Shown here: piece by piece, positions 10,976-23,296 of the stretch
Layout: each line of letters begins with the position of its first letter
Position numbering within the stretch: the first letter of the stretch is position 1
Translations under genes and position numbers: made by a program
The notes under the pieces: generated by a model
Told to the model about the DNA's origin: nothing
Database searches by the model: none
The model's input: only the letters and a program-made list of their open reading frames with translations
Source of the DNA: Aphelidium insulamus
Lineage: Eukaryota; Aphelidiomycota; Aphelidea; Aphelidiaceae
Length of the DNA stretch: 64,000 nucleotides
Assembly (NCBI GenBank): GCA_036784855.1
Contig: JAZDSV010000001.1
Span: forward strand, 1 to 64,000
Reading direction: 5' to 3'

Positions 10976-11337
10976 TTTGCTTTCTTTTTACCTTTTTTCT
11001 TCTTTCCAGCGTACACTGTAGTATACCCTAACCCTGCTGCACTATACATGGATGTGCATACATATATATTAGTAACATCTTGGTCATGCTCCCAGATTGC
11101 GCATGCCGGTACTCTTTACAGTGACACTTTACAATATGGACGCATGTAGTTGAATAGTATGGCTGCGTGAGAGGCATCACGTAACTTAGTCATGCTACCA
11201 GACAGCGTTATACTATGCACACAATATTACACTCGTACATATGTATCTAGTGGTTCTGGCAAGTGCAAAGGCAAAGCAAAATCATCACGCAGTCTCCATC
11301 ACAAAGGTCACTTAAATAACAACAACCGCAATCAACT
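10976..11337. other. Divergent intergenic region between HOP2 and ING
   Basis: 362 bp between two start codons facing away from each other. It is AT-rich toward the middle with no long ORF on either strand and no RNA gene that I can recognise. It should hold both promoters and 5' UTRs. Confidence 0.6.
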
Positions 11338-12653
11338 ATGGACGACGTCAGCCTGAAGGCGGCGTATCTGGAGGACTGGATGGACACCATCGAGGCGCTT
11401 CCAGGCGACCTCCAGCGCAACTTTTCCCTTATCCGCGAGCTGGATGCCATGTCACAGGGTACGTGCGCCCTCTGTGCCATCACCCACAAAGCACCGCCGC
11501 TCATACACATACACATTTACCCATATCAGGCCTGCTGCGTGAGGTGGAGAGTGCAGCCAAGCAGTTCACCGAGACTGCCAAAGAGTGTACGGTGGAAGAG
11601 CGGCGGCGCCTGCTAAAGCAGATGACCGAGACGTTTGGCCGTACCTTGCAGCATGGCGAGAGCAAAGTTAATCTGGCTGTCCAGACATATGACATGGTAT
11701 GTATAGTTGTATGGTGTGTGCAAATATATGTATAAGTATATGTATGTAGTTGTATGCATATATTTGAACACTATAAATATCTCATATGTAGGTGGATAAG
11801 CATATACGACGACTAGACGATGATTTGATGCGATTCGAGGACGAGCTGATGATGACCGGGCCACGTCTCACCAACAAGAACGTCAATCCCGCCCTAGCAG
11901 TTGGCCATGACATCAACTTGATGCACAAGATATCGGAGGAACAGCGGAAAATGACGCTGGAATCGCCGCCGAGAAAGCGCCGCACCGGCAAAGACACTCT
12001 GATGTCTGTGGCGGAAAGTCAGCAACTTCCACCGGCGGCCAGCGCATCTGGAGCAACCAATATTAACAATAACGGCAATGGAAGAAGTGCTAGCGTTACA
12101 ATGTCTGCCAGCAGCAGTGCGAGAGAAAAACGACGCCGCGACTCCGTGGGCGCCGCGTCGACGTCAGCCGTGTCTGTCAGTGTCCCATTTGCACCAATGC
12201 TTGGCCAATCGTCCGGCAAGACTGGAAATGCCGCGTCCGCCAGCTCTCTGTCGCGCCCATCGCCCACAGTCTCTGCCGCCGCTTCAACATCGGCCGTGCC
12301 CAACTCACGGATCCCGCGGGGGCAAGTTACATATGAATATGAGAATCTGACATATAACTTCACCACACAGGTCAAGCATGACTGATATGCGATCGCAAGA
12401 GAGTCTGGAGGGCATGCCAGTTGATCCGAACGAGCCCACATATTGCACATGCAGCCAGGTGTCATATGGTGCCATGATTGCCTGCGACAACGAAGATGTA
12501 CGTATGGACAACTATAAATGTGTATATGTACTTACACCGCAACAACTATCTCAGTGCAATATCGAGTGGTTCCACTATGACTGCGTGGGGTTGGACGAAC
12601 CTCCCAAGGGCAAGTGGTACTGCGACACGTGCCGCGAGAAGCTCAAGAAGTGA
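11338..12653 (+). CDS. ING-family PHD-finger chromatin protein
   Basis: Five exons (11338-11458, 11530-11696, 11792-12370, 12411-12497, 12555-12653) encode 350 residues. The N-terminal ING domain starts [17 protein letters not shown], as in ING proteins, and continues as a helical dimerisation region to about residue 130. The centre (about 140-280) is Ser/Ala/Arg-rich and disordered. The C-terminus is a PHD finger: [19 protein letters not shown], then [12 protein letters not shown] and [10 protein letters not shown], with all eight zinc ligands. ING proteins read H3K4me3 and tether histone acetyltransferase or deacetylase complexes. An AATAAA lies at 12666. Confidence 0.93.
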
Positions 12654-12792
12654 TTTGTACCGTGTCAATAAAATGTTATAGCGCTTATAGAACCTGTTTT
12701 ATGAATATGTAAATACTATATGTAACCATATCGTGCATTGATCTGTCTGTCTACTTACACCGTGCACACGAAATAGACTGAGCGAGAGAGAA

Positions 12793-13271
12793 ATGCGCTG
12801 CAAACGCGTCGCTTCAGAGGCAGAATTTGACGCGGCTTTGGCGGCGGTGCAAGAGTCTCGACCACCCTGCTTTGTGGTGTTCTTTGGCACAGAGGCTCCA
12901 AGCACGCATGAGTCGTGGTACGCGTTCTTCAGGCCGCAGCTAACATACTTGAAACTCCTTGGATACATAGGTGCGCAGATTGTGTGGTGGCGGACCCGGT
13001 GGTGCGGCGTATGATCGCCACTGTGCCCGATGCCGTGCTGCTCGAGTGTCCCGTGGGCGACCGTGCCGCGTGGCGCAACCAGGCCGTGAAACACCGCTAC
13101 AAGGAGGATCCAGCGCTGCAGATCAAGCGCATACCCACGCTACTCAAGTGGACATGGCCCGATGCCCAAGGCAGCACCACCACTTTGGGTAGACCGGCCA
13201 AACTGCGCCTGGTGGAAGCCGAATGCTCCGACACTGGCGCCTATGCCGCCTTCTTGGCGCAGACAGATTAA
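12793..13271 (+). CDS. TXNDC17-like thioredoxin-domain protein
   Basis: Two exons (12793-12917, 12971-13271) give 141 residues, close to the 123 of human TXNDC17 (TRP14). The splice restores the family signature SWCADC, equal to the WCPDC redox centre, followed by VVADPVVR and IKRIPTLLKW, which carries the cis-proline. It is expected to be a cytosolic oxidoreductase with narrow substrate choice. It starts about 140 bp after ING on the same strand; a short TA repeat (13274-13292) separates it from the convergent UTP10 stop. Confidence 0.9.
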
Positions 13272-13308
13272 CAGTATATATATATATATATTGTCTATGT
13301 AATCGTAT

Positions 13309-16300
13309 CTACTTCAAGTGCTCTTGCAGCGACTCGCCGAGATACGATTCAATGACGCGGATGACTTGGACGGTCTTGCGCTCCACCTGGTCGTCCTCGT
13401 CCTCCATCACCTCGGCCAGGAATGGCACAGTCTCCGGCAGATAGTTCAGCATGCGGTCGCCGGCCTGCTCGTACCACGTCTGGACAGTCTGCAGCGCAGT
13501 GAACCGCACCAGTGCATTCGGGTCCCGGGTCTGCATTAACACTCGCTGATTCAGCTGTTTGAGCAGAGTGTCGTCCTGGCCATCACTGACGGCGCGCACG
13601 GCCACCATGGCCAACTGCACCAGACAGCCGCGCACTTGTTCCAGCGCGTCTAGTTGGGTGATCATTTCACCGCCGGAACTTGTCGATGCCACCACAACGT
13701 TCATTTGGTCCACCAGCGGCCGGATTAGTGAGACAGATTTTTCAGTGTCAACCGCTTCGTCGCCGCCGTGCTGCAGACACAGCTGCACCGTCTGCATGAC
13801 ACTGGACCACAGTGCTGCATTGCCGTCATAGCCGCGCCGGCCTTGCACAAAGTCTGCCAGCACCGACAGCGTGCGGTCAAAGTAGAAGCCGAAATAGGGC
13901 GCGAATATGGACTGTAGCGAGTCCAGCAGGCGCACCACAATGCGGAAGAAGCGGCTCAGTCGCTGCTCGCTGCCACACTCGGCACCATCAGCATCGCCAG
14001 TCGCGTTCGGCGCCGCCACCCAGTCCACCAGCTTGAGGAACAGCGGGCGGAACAGTGTCTCATTCAGCTTCATGACGTACTGCACAAACGCCTCGATGGC
14101 TGCCGACTCCACCACGTGGCCGCCACACTCGTCGACCGTGGCAAACACGTGCAGAAAGAATTTGAACAGGACAGCGTAGTTCTGCAGCACTGCGTCGCGC
14201 TTCATGCACGCAATATGCTCGGCCAGCATTGCAAAGTACTGCTTGTACACCTGCAATGGGGCGATAAGCTACGATATGATAATATACTTCAGTTCATACA
14301 TACCGCCTCAGTGCCGCCTTCCTTGTCCGCCACGAGAACTGTGAAGGCAGAAAACATAGATGGCAGGAGGATGCGCGGCTCAATGCCGGTAGCCAGCGTC
14401 GAGAGAGTGGTGCGTGCAGCCAGAGCTATGCTGTCCTTGCCGCCATCGACAGCTGCCGTTAATTGCGGACGCAGCAGTGTTGTGACGATAGTCTTGACAT
14501 TGTCGCTGCCAATGAATTGCGGCAGCTTCTTGGTCAGGAACTGCACCAGCGCGAGCAGCGCCTGCACCAACGACTTGTCCAGCCGTTCCGCTTCGGCGCA
14601 TTCTACCAGAGTCTGTACGGTGAAGGGCAAAAAGCTATTCAGCGCCGTGATTATGCGCGGGCCGAGCACATCTGTCATCGTTGCCAGCAGCTTGAGCGAC
14701 GCACAGCACAGCTTGCTCGACGTGGACGATGGCAATTGTGCGCGCATGCAATTCTCGCCAACCACATCTCCAATGACGGCAACAAACGTGTGTGGATCGG
14801 AGGCGCCGTACACTTGGCCCAGCACTCCGACAATGCCCAGTGCCAGCGATTTGTTGTACACAGTCTCGTCGGGGAGTGCTGTGCGCACCACAGCCGCCAG
14901 CGGAGAGTCGGCAGCAATCAGGCTCAGCACTTTGTCCTTGTTGCGGGTTCGGGAATCGGCGTTCATTGCTGCGAAACGTGTCTTGAACAAAGAGAGTGCA
15001 TTGGTGCGTATGGCTGCGTTCGGACTCTTTAGCAGCGAGGCAACCACCGTGACAAACTCTCCAATTGGCAGCAGCTGGTTGATCTGGCCAATGACAGCAA
15101 ACAGGTCGGCGTGATCGTCGGCGGCGCCCTTTGCCGACCAGCTGTGCACCAGCTGCAGTAGAGACTGCACCAGTTGGACCAGTTCGGCCATGCCAGCGTC
15201 GCTTATCACCTGGTCTTCGGCCTTCAAGTGCGTCGCTATGCTCGGATCACGCAATACTGCAGCAATACCGCGCAGCAGCACCGACCGCAGCACGGCAACT
15301 TGTTGAGTTCTGAAATATCAGCATAATATATCGAGAGAGTGCACACAATCACGTACGGGCACTCCAAGAAGGGAAGATCGCCGGAACTGGTGGTCAGGAG
15401 GCCACACCAAACAGCCAAGCAGTGAAGAGAGTGCAGCTGTACGGGCAGCTCAAACTGAGCAGACAGAAGCACACAAAAATCCATGGCCGGCTCATCCTCG
15501 ACTTTTTGCACCGTAGCAGTGTTGCCCACATTGCCGATTCGAGCGTCGTAACGGCGCAAAATCATTGCAATGAGCGCGGGCAGAAACTGATGCGGCCCCA
15601 AGTGGCTGACAAGCTTTCTGAACAGTTTCAAGCGTCGATGGCGCGGCACGTGGTACAGCGCGTTGACAAACACCTGCACAACGTTGGACATTGCGGCAAT
15701 AAGTTTGTCGGTGTCGGTGCCAGCTTCCTGCTGCTTCTGCTGCACAAGCGGCGGGATAATGGTTTCCAGCGTCTGGCCCACAATCTGCAGACTGTACGAG
15801 TCGTCCTGGCGCACAATACTCGCGCCCATGAACGTGAATATGGGCATGACGTTGTGCAACACCAGGTCGGGATGTATGGCACCGATGGCAGCAATCAGCA
15901 AGAGTGCGTGGTTGTGTGTTTGGGGGTTCTGCGTGCCGCGGATGCACTGCACCAGCACATCAATGCGAAGGCTGGTATCGGGTACGGCCGGAGTGTTGCG
16001 GATACATTTCAGCAGAAATGTGAGCACCAATTGCTGCGAATAGTCGACGGATGGCACTGCAGCCGCAGAGCTGTAGGGAAGCAGCGCGCCCAGCAGCTCA
16101 AACATAATCGGCACAAATTTGAGCGGGTCTTGAATTGATTTGGCATTCTGCAGGCACTCCAAAACGTTCGTGCACCGCAGATGGACATTGGCAACAGATG
16201 CAGTATCGTCTTGCTGAGAATCGCCGGGCTGACGCTTCTTTGACGGCGGTGGCTGGGAGGCCTCCGCGGACGGTTTGGACAATGCTTGGATGGTCTCCAG

Positions 16301-19300
16301 AATGTGATTGCGCACAATGCCCGTGCCAAGCGTGATTGTACGCACGATGGCATGCCATTGCTTGACGACTTTGTTGGATACGGTTGTCGACCACGTGAGT
16401 AGCATACCAAACAACTGCTGCTGAGCAGACATAGCCATACCGTTGAAAAGAGTAGGAGTTAAGGTTCTCAGCAGAGCAACTCGAAGGTCATCTTTGTTGT
16501 CATCGCTGCCGCCACTGTTGAGGGCCGAATACATTGACATGTAAGTGTCCACATATCTCTCCTTGGCCAGCATGGCCGCTTCTGCACCCGAAAAGGTCGA
16601 GATAGCCCATTCAGCAATGCTCTTCTCTTGCGCCGTGAGCTCCAACTTGCTTTCTATCATGCTGGCACATTGGCCCAAAAACTTGTCCAAGTACTTCAAG
16701 CGCAGTACCGGCTCGCATACAGCTAATATTGGAAGCATGGCCAACTGAAATTCCAAATTGCAGCTAGCTGATATATGCGAGGAAAAGTTGTCTAAAATAG
16801 ACTCAGTTTGCGCGGATAATGTCGTAATTACTGCCACGATGTGTTTCGGGTCTGCAATTATCTCGTTCCGATGCTGCAGTATCGTGTTGACACTCCGCGA
16901 TGCGTGCTTCAGTTTCAGCACACGAATATTGGCGCTTGGCGGTCCATATATATCGGTAGCCTTATAAAGCGGCAACTGACAAGAGGTCCCAGCGTCGGCA
17001 TAATGCTTGCTTATCGCCACCATAGCTGCAAGAATATGCAGGCGTACCTCTTCATCAGCAGAAGTAAGGAGCACTACCAAACTCGGAACGATATGCTGAT
17101 AATCCAGCTGCTTAGCAGCGATTGCATCAGTTAGCGAGACAAGCAACTTGGCTTTTACTTGTGGCAAAGTTTCGGCATCGATGCACACCGCGCACGCAAA
17201 ATCGATATAATCGGAGCTGAACAACTTTTCAACCATCGTGTTGGCGCTACCTGGCATGTGCAAGAGAACTATCGGGAAAAGCTGTTTGGCAATGGTGCCG
17301 AAAGCATGCTGTAACGAAGAAAACGACTGCGGAGCCAACCATGCTGGACTAGCGCCAGGAGGTGACACAAATTCTAGCAAGGCAGAGATTGCGTACGCAT
17401 CAAGCGCGGTGCTTGAAATGGTGCCATCAACAACCTTTTCCATCAATTCATTGGTCGGCAAACCATCGGAAGATGGCTCGACTTGGTCATCACATTCTGC
17501 AGAAAGTATAGGAGTAACACACTCCAACAACTTTGCGGCAACTTTGTAGTTTTTATCACTGTCAGACCGAGATTCGGCCAGGGCTCTCGCCAGTACAAGC
17601 AAGTACAAGTTCCTCGAAATCTCGGCAAGTTTGCCATAAACCGAGTAGTTGATGCGGTTGAGCAGGTTGGCTGCTTTGGTTAACTAAAGCACACAGCTAC
17701 ATTCAACGCTCACCTGCGTAGAGCTGAATCATTTGTCGTCTCCAGCCAGTCTCGGAGTAGTCGATACCGTCAATATCTTTGAACGCAGCTATGTGGCACT
17801 GCTTCAAGGCTTTCAGTACATGCTTGCGCACTTTTTTGCTCTACAAACTTTGTAAAAACGCCTACATTCATTTGCTTAAACCATACCTGATCGTTGAATA
17901 GCATAGAAGCCAATACAGCGCCAACGTGATCTACCAATGCGGAGACGCTCAGGTCTCCAATCGATGCCAAGTGCTTCAGAACCGCAAGCAAGAGTGTCTT
18001 TGGAACAGTTTTGGCCGCGGTGACGAGCTCAACTGCTCGCTTGATGCTCACTTCAGCGTTCACAAGAGCGTTGAGCTTTGGTGCGCTGAACACAAGCTCC
18101 AAGACCGTGAACTCATCGTCCATCAAGCGCGCTTCGAGAGCATCGCGCACAAACTCCACGAACGACTCATCATACTTTTCGCTGGGGAGTATCTTTTGCA
18201 CAGCAGCAATGCGAATCCTGGAATGCGCGTGATTTAAAGCCACGACGAGGTTTTCCTTGGAGCCGGCAGTGCAGAGCTTGTCCACCGACACTGCAAGCGA
18301 TGATACCAAATCAAGCTCCTTGCAGCCCCCACCATTCTCGAATCGTGAGTCCACCACACGCTCCCATTCGGTCGAGTAGCGCAGCTGCAGCGTGCGAACA
18401 ATACCGCGACTCTTGGCGGCGTATTTTTCGTTTTTCTGCACCAGGTCAACCACACATTCGACGACCGGAGTAGCCACAGCGGCGCTCATTTGTTGCTGAT
18501 CGATCAAGGAGGCGGCGCGGTCGGTGCAGGCATTGCTCTTGCGCTTGAGGAGGCACGGCAACAAGACTTTCAGCAGTGCGTCGCAATTGTACTGTTCGCG
18601 CACTGTTGCCACCGCCTTGACCCACTGGTTGCCCTCGGAGAATTTGTCAACCACGTCATCTGAGTGCGCATTGTAGAGCGGCTGAAATTGATGGAACGCA
18701 ACGAGAAACTTGACTGCGGCATTGATGGACTTGCAGTGCGTCATAACGGCGAGCACAATCGTATTGCAGGCCGGAGTAGAGAGTGCGCCGCGAGAAGATA
18801 TTTCAGACAATATCATCAATGTGGCTTGCTGAACTTCGCTGGTGGAACTGTCATCAGACAGAATGCGCAGAATCCGAGGCAAAACCGTCAATAGATGATT
18901 GTCGGACAATTTCGGCAATGTATGAAAGTATTGGAAAAGTGTGCCGAGGTAAAATGCCACAAGCGTGTGGTGAAGACGTTCCGTTGTAGCGGCGGTGTGA
19001 ACGGTGTCGAGAATAAATTCCAGCATCTTTGAATGCTTCTGACAATACTGAACGAATGATGGGCGGTCAAGTGGCACTCCGGCCTTGGCCACGGGCGCCA
19101 GAAATCGCCACATTTCATTCGAGTCACTAAAATGTCAATCATTGGATAATATAAATATGCAAGTATACATATTCGAACCTATCCAGCGGAATGAGAGAGA
19201 CAACGCGTACAAATAGCGGCGTCTCGTGGTACGGCAATACGCACGCCATCAACTGCTGCACGTTGTGCAGATGAATGGAATATCTGCGAATAAGGTATTC

Positions 19301-19696
19301 GAGGCACTTGGCAGCCGGTTTGAGTAGGAAATATTGCGATATCAAGCGCAGAAACGCGCTCAGCTGCTTGTCTAGGCGCGCGTTTTCGTCGCGGGTCTGG
19401 CCACATAATCAGTGGACACATCACGCATCTCAATAATCACATACCTTTAGTGCACGGTCAAACGACTTCATGGCCACCGAGAAGAGCGACGTCTCAAAGG
19501 CAAAGAAGCGCTTGTCCATCTGGCATAGCTCCATCAGGCCGTTAATGCCGATCTGATAGATGGAGTCCAGATCGTAGTCGGCTGCCTCGCGCGCTTCAAA
19601 GAGCACAGATGGCTTTAGCTTGCCAGTGAGTAGGACATCCTTGAACGGGTTTTTGTCGGCCAGTTGCTTCAACTGCTGTCCAAGCGCGGAAGTCAT
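13309..19696 (-). CDS. UTP10: UTP10/HEATR1, U3 snoRNP (t-UTP) HEAT-repeat protein
   Basis: Seven exons (19447-19696, 19179-19396, 17887-19126, 17714-17840, 15357-17693, 14304-15309, 13309-14250) add to exactly 2040 codons including stop, matching the ~1800-2150 residue family size. The N-terminus (SALGQQLKQLADKNP, ..., GINGLMELCQMDKRFFAFE) matches UTP10 proteins. The body is a long run of helical HEAT-like repeats. The C-terminal BP28CT region includes YVMKLNETLFRPLFLKLVDW and ends YLPETVPFLAEVMEDEDDQV. UTP10 belongs to the t-UTP subcomplex needed for rDNA transcription and early 18S pre-rRNA processing in the nucleolus. Confidence 0.93.
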
Positions 19697-19891
19697 TTTG
19701 GACGCGTCGTGGATGATTTTTGTCTTTTTTTACCGTTGATTACGGGACGTGATTGCTTAAGCATTAACGCCTTCTACTCTAGGCAACGCAGGCTCAACTG
19801 ACAAAGTAGAGGATCCAAACGTATTACCTCCTAGCATACGGACCATCATCATTAAATCCTATGGCATCAAATAAAATACAACTGACAGGCG

Positions 19892-21708
19892 TCAAGATAC
19901 TTTATGCTTGCGTCGCTGAGCGGCAGTTAGAAGCAATGTCAGATCGCCTTGCCGGTATGCAATCGCCAAACAGACAGATGCCAACACGCAGCCGATTGCA
20001 AAGAACTTCAAGTGCTCTACAGGTGTTTTGAATGGAGTGGCAAGCATGCTCAGTGCCAAGGATGATGCGGCGAATGCAGCAAGCGTCCACGCACTGGGCA
20101 GTAGCTGGCCGAACCCCTTGCTGTCGGGGAACCATTGTCTAATGAAGCGCCAGCTGAGAGTTATCCGTAGCGCCATATTGACGCCATTGGCAACGATCAG
20201 CCCGGTGGTGCCCCACTGCGCATACTCGAGCAGTGAGTAGCCAACTACGGCATAAACTGCAAAGAAGAGCGCCAGCCACCGCGTCATTGCAATCACTCGC
20301 TTGCGGTCCGACACGGCGTACACAAAGCCCTCCGTGATGCCATTCATGCCTAACAGCGGCAGAAGCAAACAGTACGCGCCCAGAGTCCGAGGAGCATCGG
20401 TGTCTGCCCATCGCGTCCCGGCTACAAGTGCGATAAAGCTGTGCGTGTAGTGCGGCCCGAAGGCAACCAACACGCAGCCAAGTAGTGCATGTGCACTCAG
20501 TGCCGTATCGAGTACCAGGCGTGAATCGCGGCCAGACGATGCAGAGTTGGCTGTCTGACTGAACAGTGCCCTGGTCGCATCTTCCATCGGCAGGAACACG
20601 ATGCGCACAATGAGTGAGCCTGTGCGATGAACACCCGAAAGAAAAGTTTCCAACCATGCACGCACACACCGTAGTTGGAGACCAGCGCGTAGACTCCCTG
20701 ATTATAGTTGCTGGCCACCGCGGAGAGCAAGATCTTGTCGCCCTCGGTGAGAAGCAGTTTGACGGCCGTCTGCACAACAAAGGACGCCGACAGCCGCAGC
20801 GTTTCGGGATCCAGCCACTGCTGCCACCACGCCGAGCGGCGGTCCGTCTCCCGGTCGGCAATGAGTGCAGCCCGACCGGGCAACAAGTCTGCCCACGACA
20901 AAGGCATTTCGTGCTGTCCAGCGCCGCCGCCACCGTAAAGCCGGGACCAGAAGTTGCCGGCAGAAGAGTCTCCCCGCCGGCCAATGAGGCAGTGGTGACA
21001 TGCGTGTGCATATGAGAACAACAGCACCGCGCCATACACCAACTGTCCATATGCAAAGGCCATGACGCCGGCCTCGTGCGATGCCAACTGCGACATTCCG
21101 CTCTCATGTGACGCGGCCGCCACCCGCAGCGTGAGCAGTAGCACCGTCAGACACCGCGTGAATATGGCGGTGGCCTCCACGACGGCGCGTGTGCGGTACA
21201 TTAGCCGCGCCTGGAAGGTGACATACAACGGCTCGGACAGCAGTTCCAGCACGGCGGCCGCGCAGTACATGCCCACAGCGCCCACGGACGGCCTGGCAGT
21301 GTTGTCATCGCCGCCGTTGCTGGAGTACGCAGACATCGCCGCAATGAGCGTCGATATCGCGGTACCAAGCACCGCTGGCACATAGGCGGCATTGACAGCC
21401 AGACGCTGATGCCTACGCTTCCCGCCGCTTTCTCCTTTGGCCTTGCCGTCATCGTTGTCGCCAGCTATGTGAAGCACGTCGCCGCCACCCCGGCCAAAGG
21501 TGCGCAAGAGGGCGCTGCGCAGAGACTCTCGCGACAGAAAGAGCACGGTGGCCAGCACCAACTCCAGCTGCACCTGTGCCACCCCGAGCACGGCGGGAGT
21601 GGTGTGCCGCAGCAGCACCTGGTTCAGAGTGGTGGTGAGCACGCGTCCAAACAGCTGCAGCGCCATCAGGTAGGTGGCGCCGGTGGCCGCGGCATTGAGC
21701 GCCGACAT
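19892..21708 (-). CDS. RFT1: RFT1-like ER membrane protein (lipid-linked oligosaccharide translocation)
   Basis: Two exons (20670-21708, 19892-20619), 588 residues, against ~540-570 in the family. It starts MSALNAAATGATYLMALQL and shows NQVLLRHTTPAVLG, LELLSEPLYV, KLLLTEGDKILLSAV and QGVYALVSNYG, the last joined across the intron to SLIVRIVFLPMEDATR. Many hydrophobic segments agree with a MATE-like fold. RFT1 is required for N-glycosylation at the Man5GlcNAc2-PP-dolichol step in the ER. Its start lies 67 bp from the oppositely oriented HMG-CoA lyase start, so both share one short promoter. Confidence 0.92.
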
Positions 21709-21775
21709 GGCCCTTGTGTGGCAGAGTGTCGCGTGTGGGAAGCACTCACTCACACACTTCCTCCTGCCTCCCACG

Positions 21776-22046
21776 ATGATGGCGCTGTGTCGCGACGTTG
21801 CCGCCGGTCGCGTGCGGCATGCCTGCACCATCTCCGCCAGGCCATACTCTGCGGGCAGCCGCTACGTAAAGATTGTGGAAGGTGTGTGTGGCTCTCCGCT
21901 CTGCACGGCCCACCTTCCTACCCATGCACTCACAGTCACTCACGTCACTTTACTCACTCACTCACTCCTCCCTGCACCGCAGTTGGTATGTATGTATGTG
22001 TATATATGTATGTATGTATGTCTATAGTTATAGTTGTATGTATGTA

Positions 22047-22079
<33 letters not shown>

Positions 22080-23220
22080 ATGTATGTATGTATGTATGTA
22101 TGTATGTATGTATGTATGTATGTGTATGTATGTATGTATGTATGTATGTATGTATGTATGTATGTATGTATGTATGTATGTATGTGTGTATGTATGTATG
22201 TATGTATGGTATGTATGTATGTGTATGTATGTATGTATGTATGTATGTATGTATGTATGTATGTATGTATGTATGTGTGTGTATGTATGTATGTGTGTAT
22301 GTGTGTGTGTGTTTGTATGTGTGTATGTATGTATGTATGTATGTCTATAGTTGGATGTATGTATGTATGTGTGTATATGGATAGTTGGTGGATATATATG
22401 ATTATTTAAATATGATAAACTGTGTACAGGTGCCAAGGAAGTGGCAATATTCGGCGCGGCATCCGAGTCCTTTTCGCGTCGCAACATAAACTGTTCCATT
22501 GAAGAAAGTTTGCGCCGCTTTGAACCAGTTTGCAAGCAAGCGTTGGCGGATAACGTTGCCGTACGAGGGCGAGTATATTTACGCCGGTAACATTAGCAGT
22601 GAGCTCACGCAACAGATATGTGTCATGCGTGGCCGGATGTCCGTATGTGGGACGGGTGGATCCTGCGGCTGTTGCGCGAGTAGCCAAGCAGATGCTCTCC
22701 ATGGGCTGCTACGAAATCTCGCTTGGGGATACTATCGGCGTTGGCACTCCAGGTTCGTTATTTTTTGAAGTTATATAAGTGCTGATGATGTATCTATAAC
22801 TTGACAATCATTAGGCACAATGAGCGCTATGCTGCGCGCAGTAATAGATGCTGGGGTACCTGTTCAACAGATTGCTGTGCACTGTCACGACACTTATGGC
22901 CAAGCTCTTGCCAATATCTACGCGGCACTGCAGGTTGTGCAGCCACAATCCACAACATGTCTGATGAAAATACGTAGTTGGGCGTTCGGGTAGTGGACAG
23001 TTCCGTGGCTGGACTAGGTGGCTGCCCATATGCAAAGGGCGCATCAGGCAATGTGGCTACCGAAGATGTGGTGTACATGCTGCATGGGAGCGGCTACAGT
23101 ACGGGCGGTGTGAACTTGAACAAGCTGGTGGAGTGTGGCCGATGGATCAGTGCGGAGCTGCAACGCCAGAACGGCAGTCGTGTGGGTCAGGCGATGCCCG
23201 AAACAGAGGCCAAGTTGTAG
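21776..23220 (+). CDS. HMGCL: HMG-CoA lyase, apparently missing its first catalytic segment
   Basis: A mitochondrial-type leader rich in Arg and Ala begins at 21776 and reaches RYVKIVE at 21881. Further exons 22430-22568, 22616-22752, 22815-22933 and 22978-23220 give [57 protein letters not shown] and the active-site loop [19 protein letters not shown]. The enzyme splits HMG-CoA into acetoacetate and acetyl-CoA. The usual VGPRDGLQNE and some 65 residues after it are absent: between 21983 and 22429 there is almost only TATG microsatellite. The frame can still be joined (a 3-nt TTG at 21983, then 22430), giving about 248 residues. The intron 22569-22615 needs a GC donor. This copy is either mis-assembled or catalytically dead. 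Confidence 0.88.
21986..22380. repeat. (TATG)n microsatellite array
   Basis: About 390 bp of tandem TATG, with scattered TGTG and TCTATAGT interruptions, lies inside the HMG-CoA lyase gene. The long Met-Tyr-Val-Cys reading frames here are products of the repeat and not genes. The array begins directly after the bases that would encode the Val-Gly of the expected exon 2. Confidence 0.97.
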
Positions 23221-23296
23221 AATTCTTGCATAATAAACCTTTGTGATACATATGCACAGAAAATATGCAACAAATGCCACCATAATATATTAGATG

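Noticed and set aside
14116-15114. 332-residue plus-strand frame
   Set aside because: Antisense of UTP10 exons whose minus-strand product has family motifs and frame-consistent splicing.
22034-22535. Long Met-Tyr-Val-Cys and His-Thr-Tyr reading frames on both strands
   Set aside because: They are translations of the TATG microsatellite and carry no other information.
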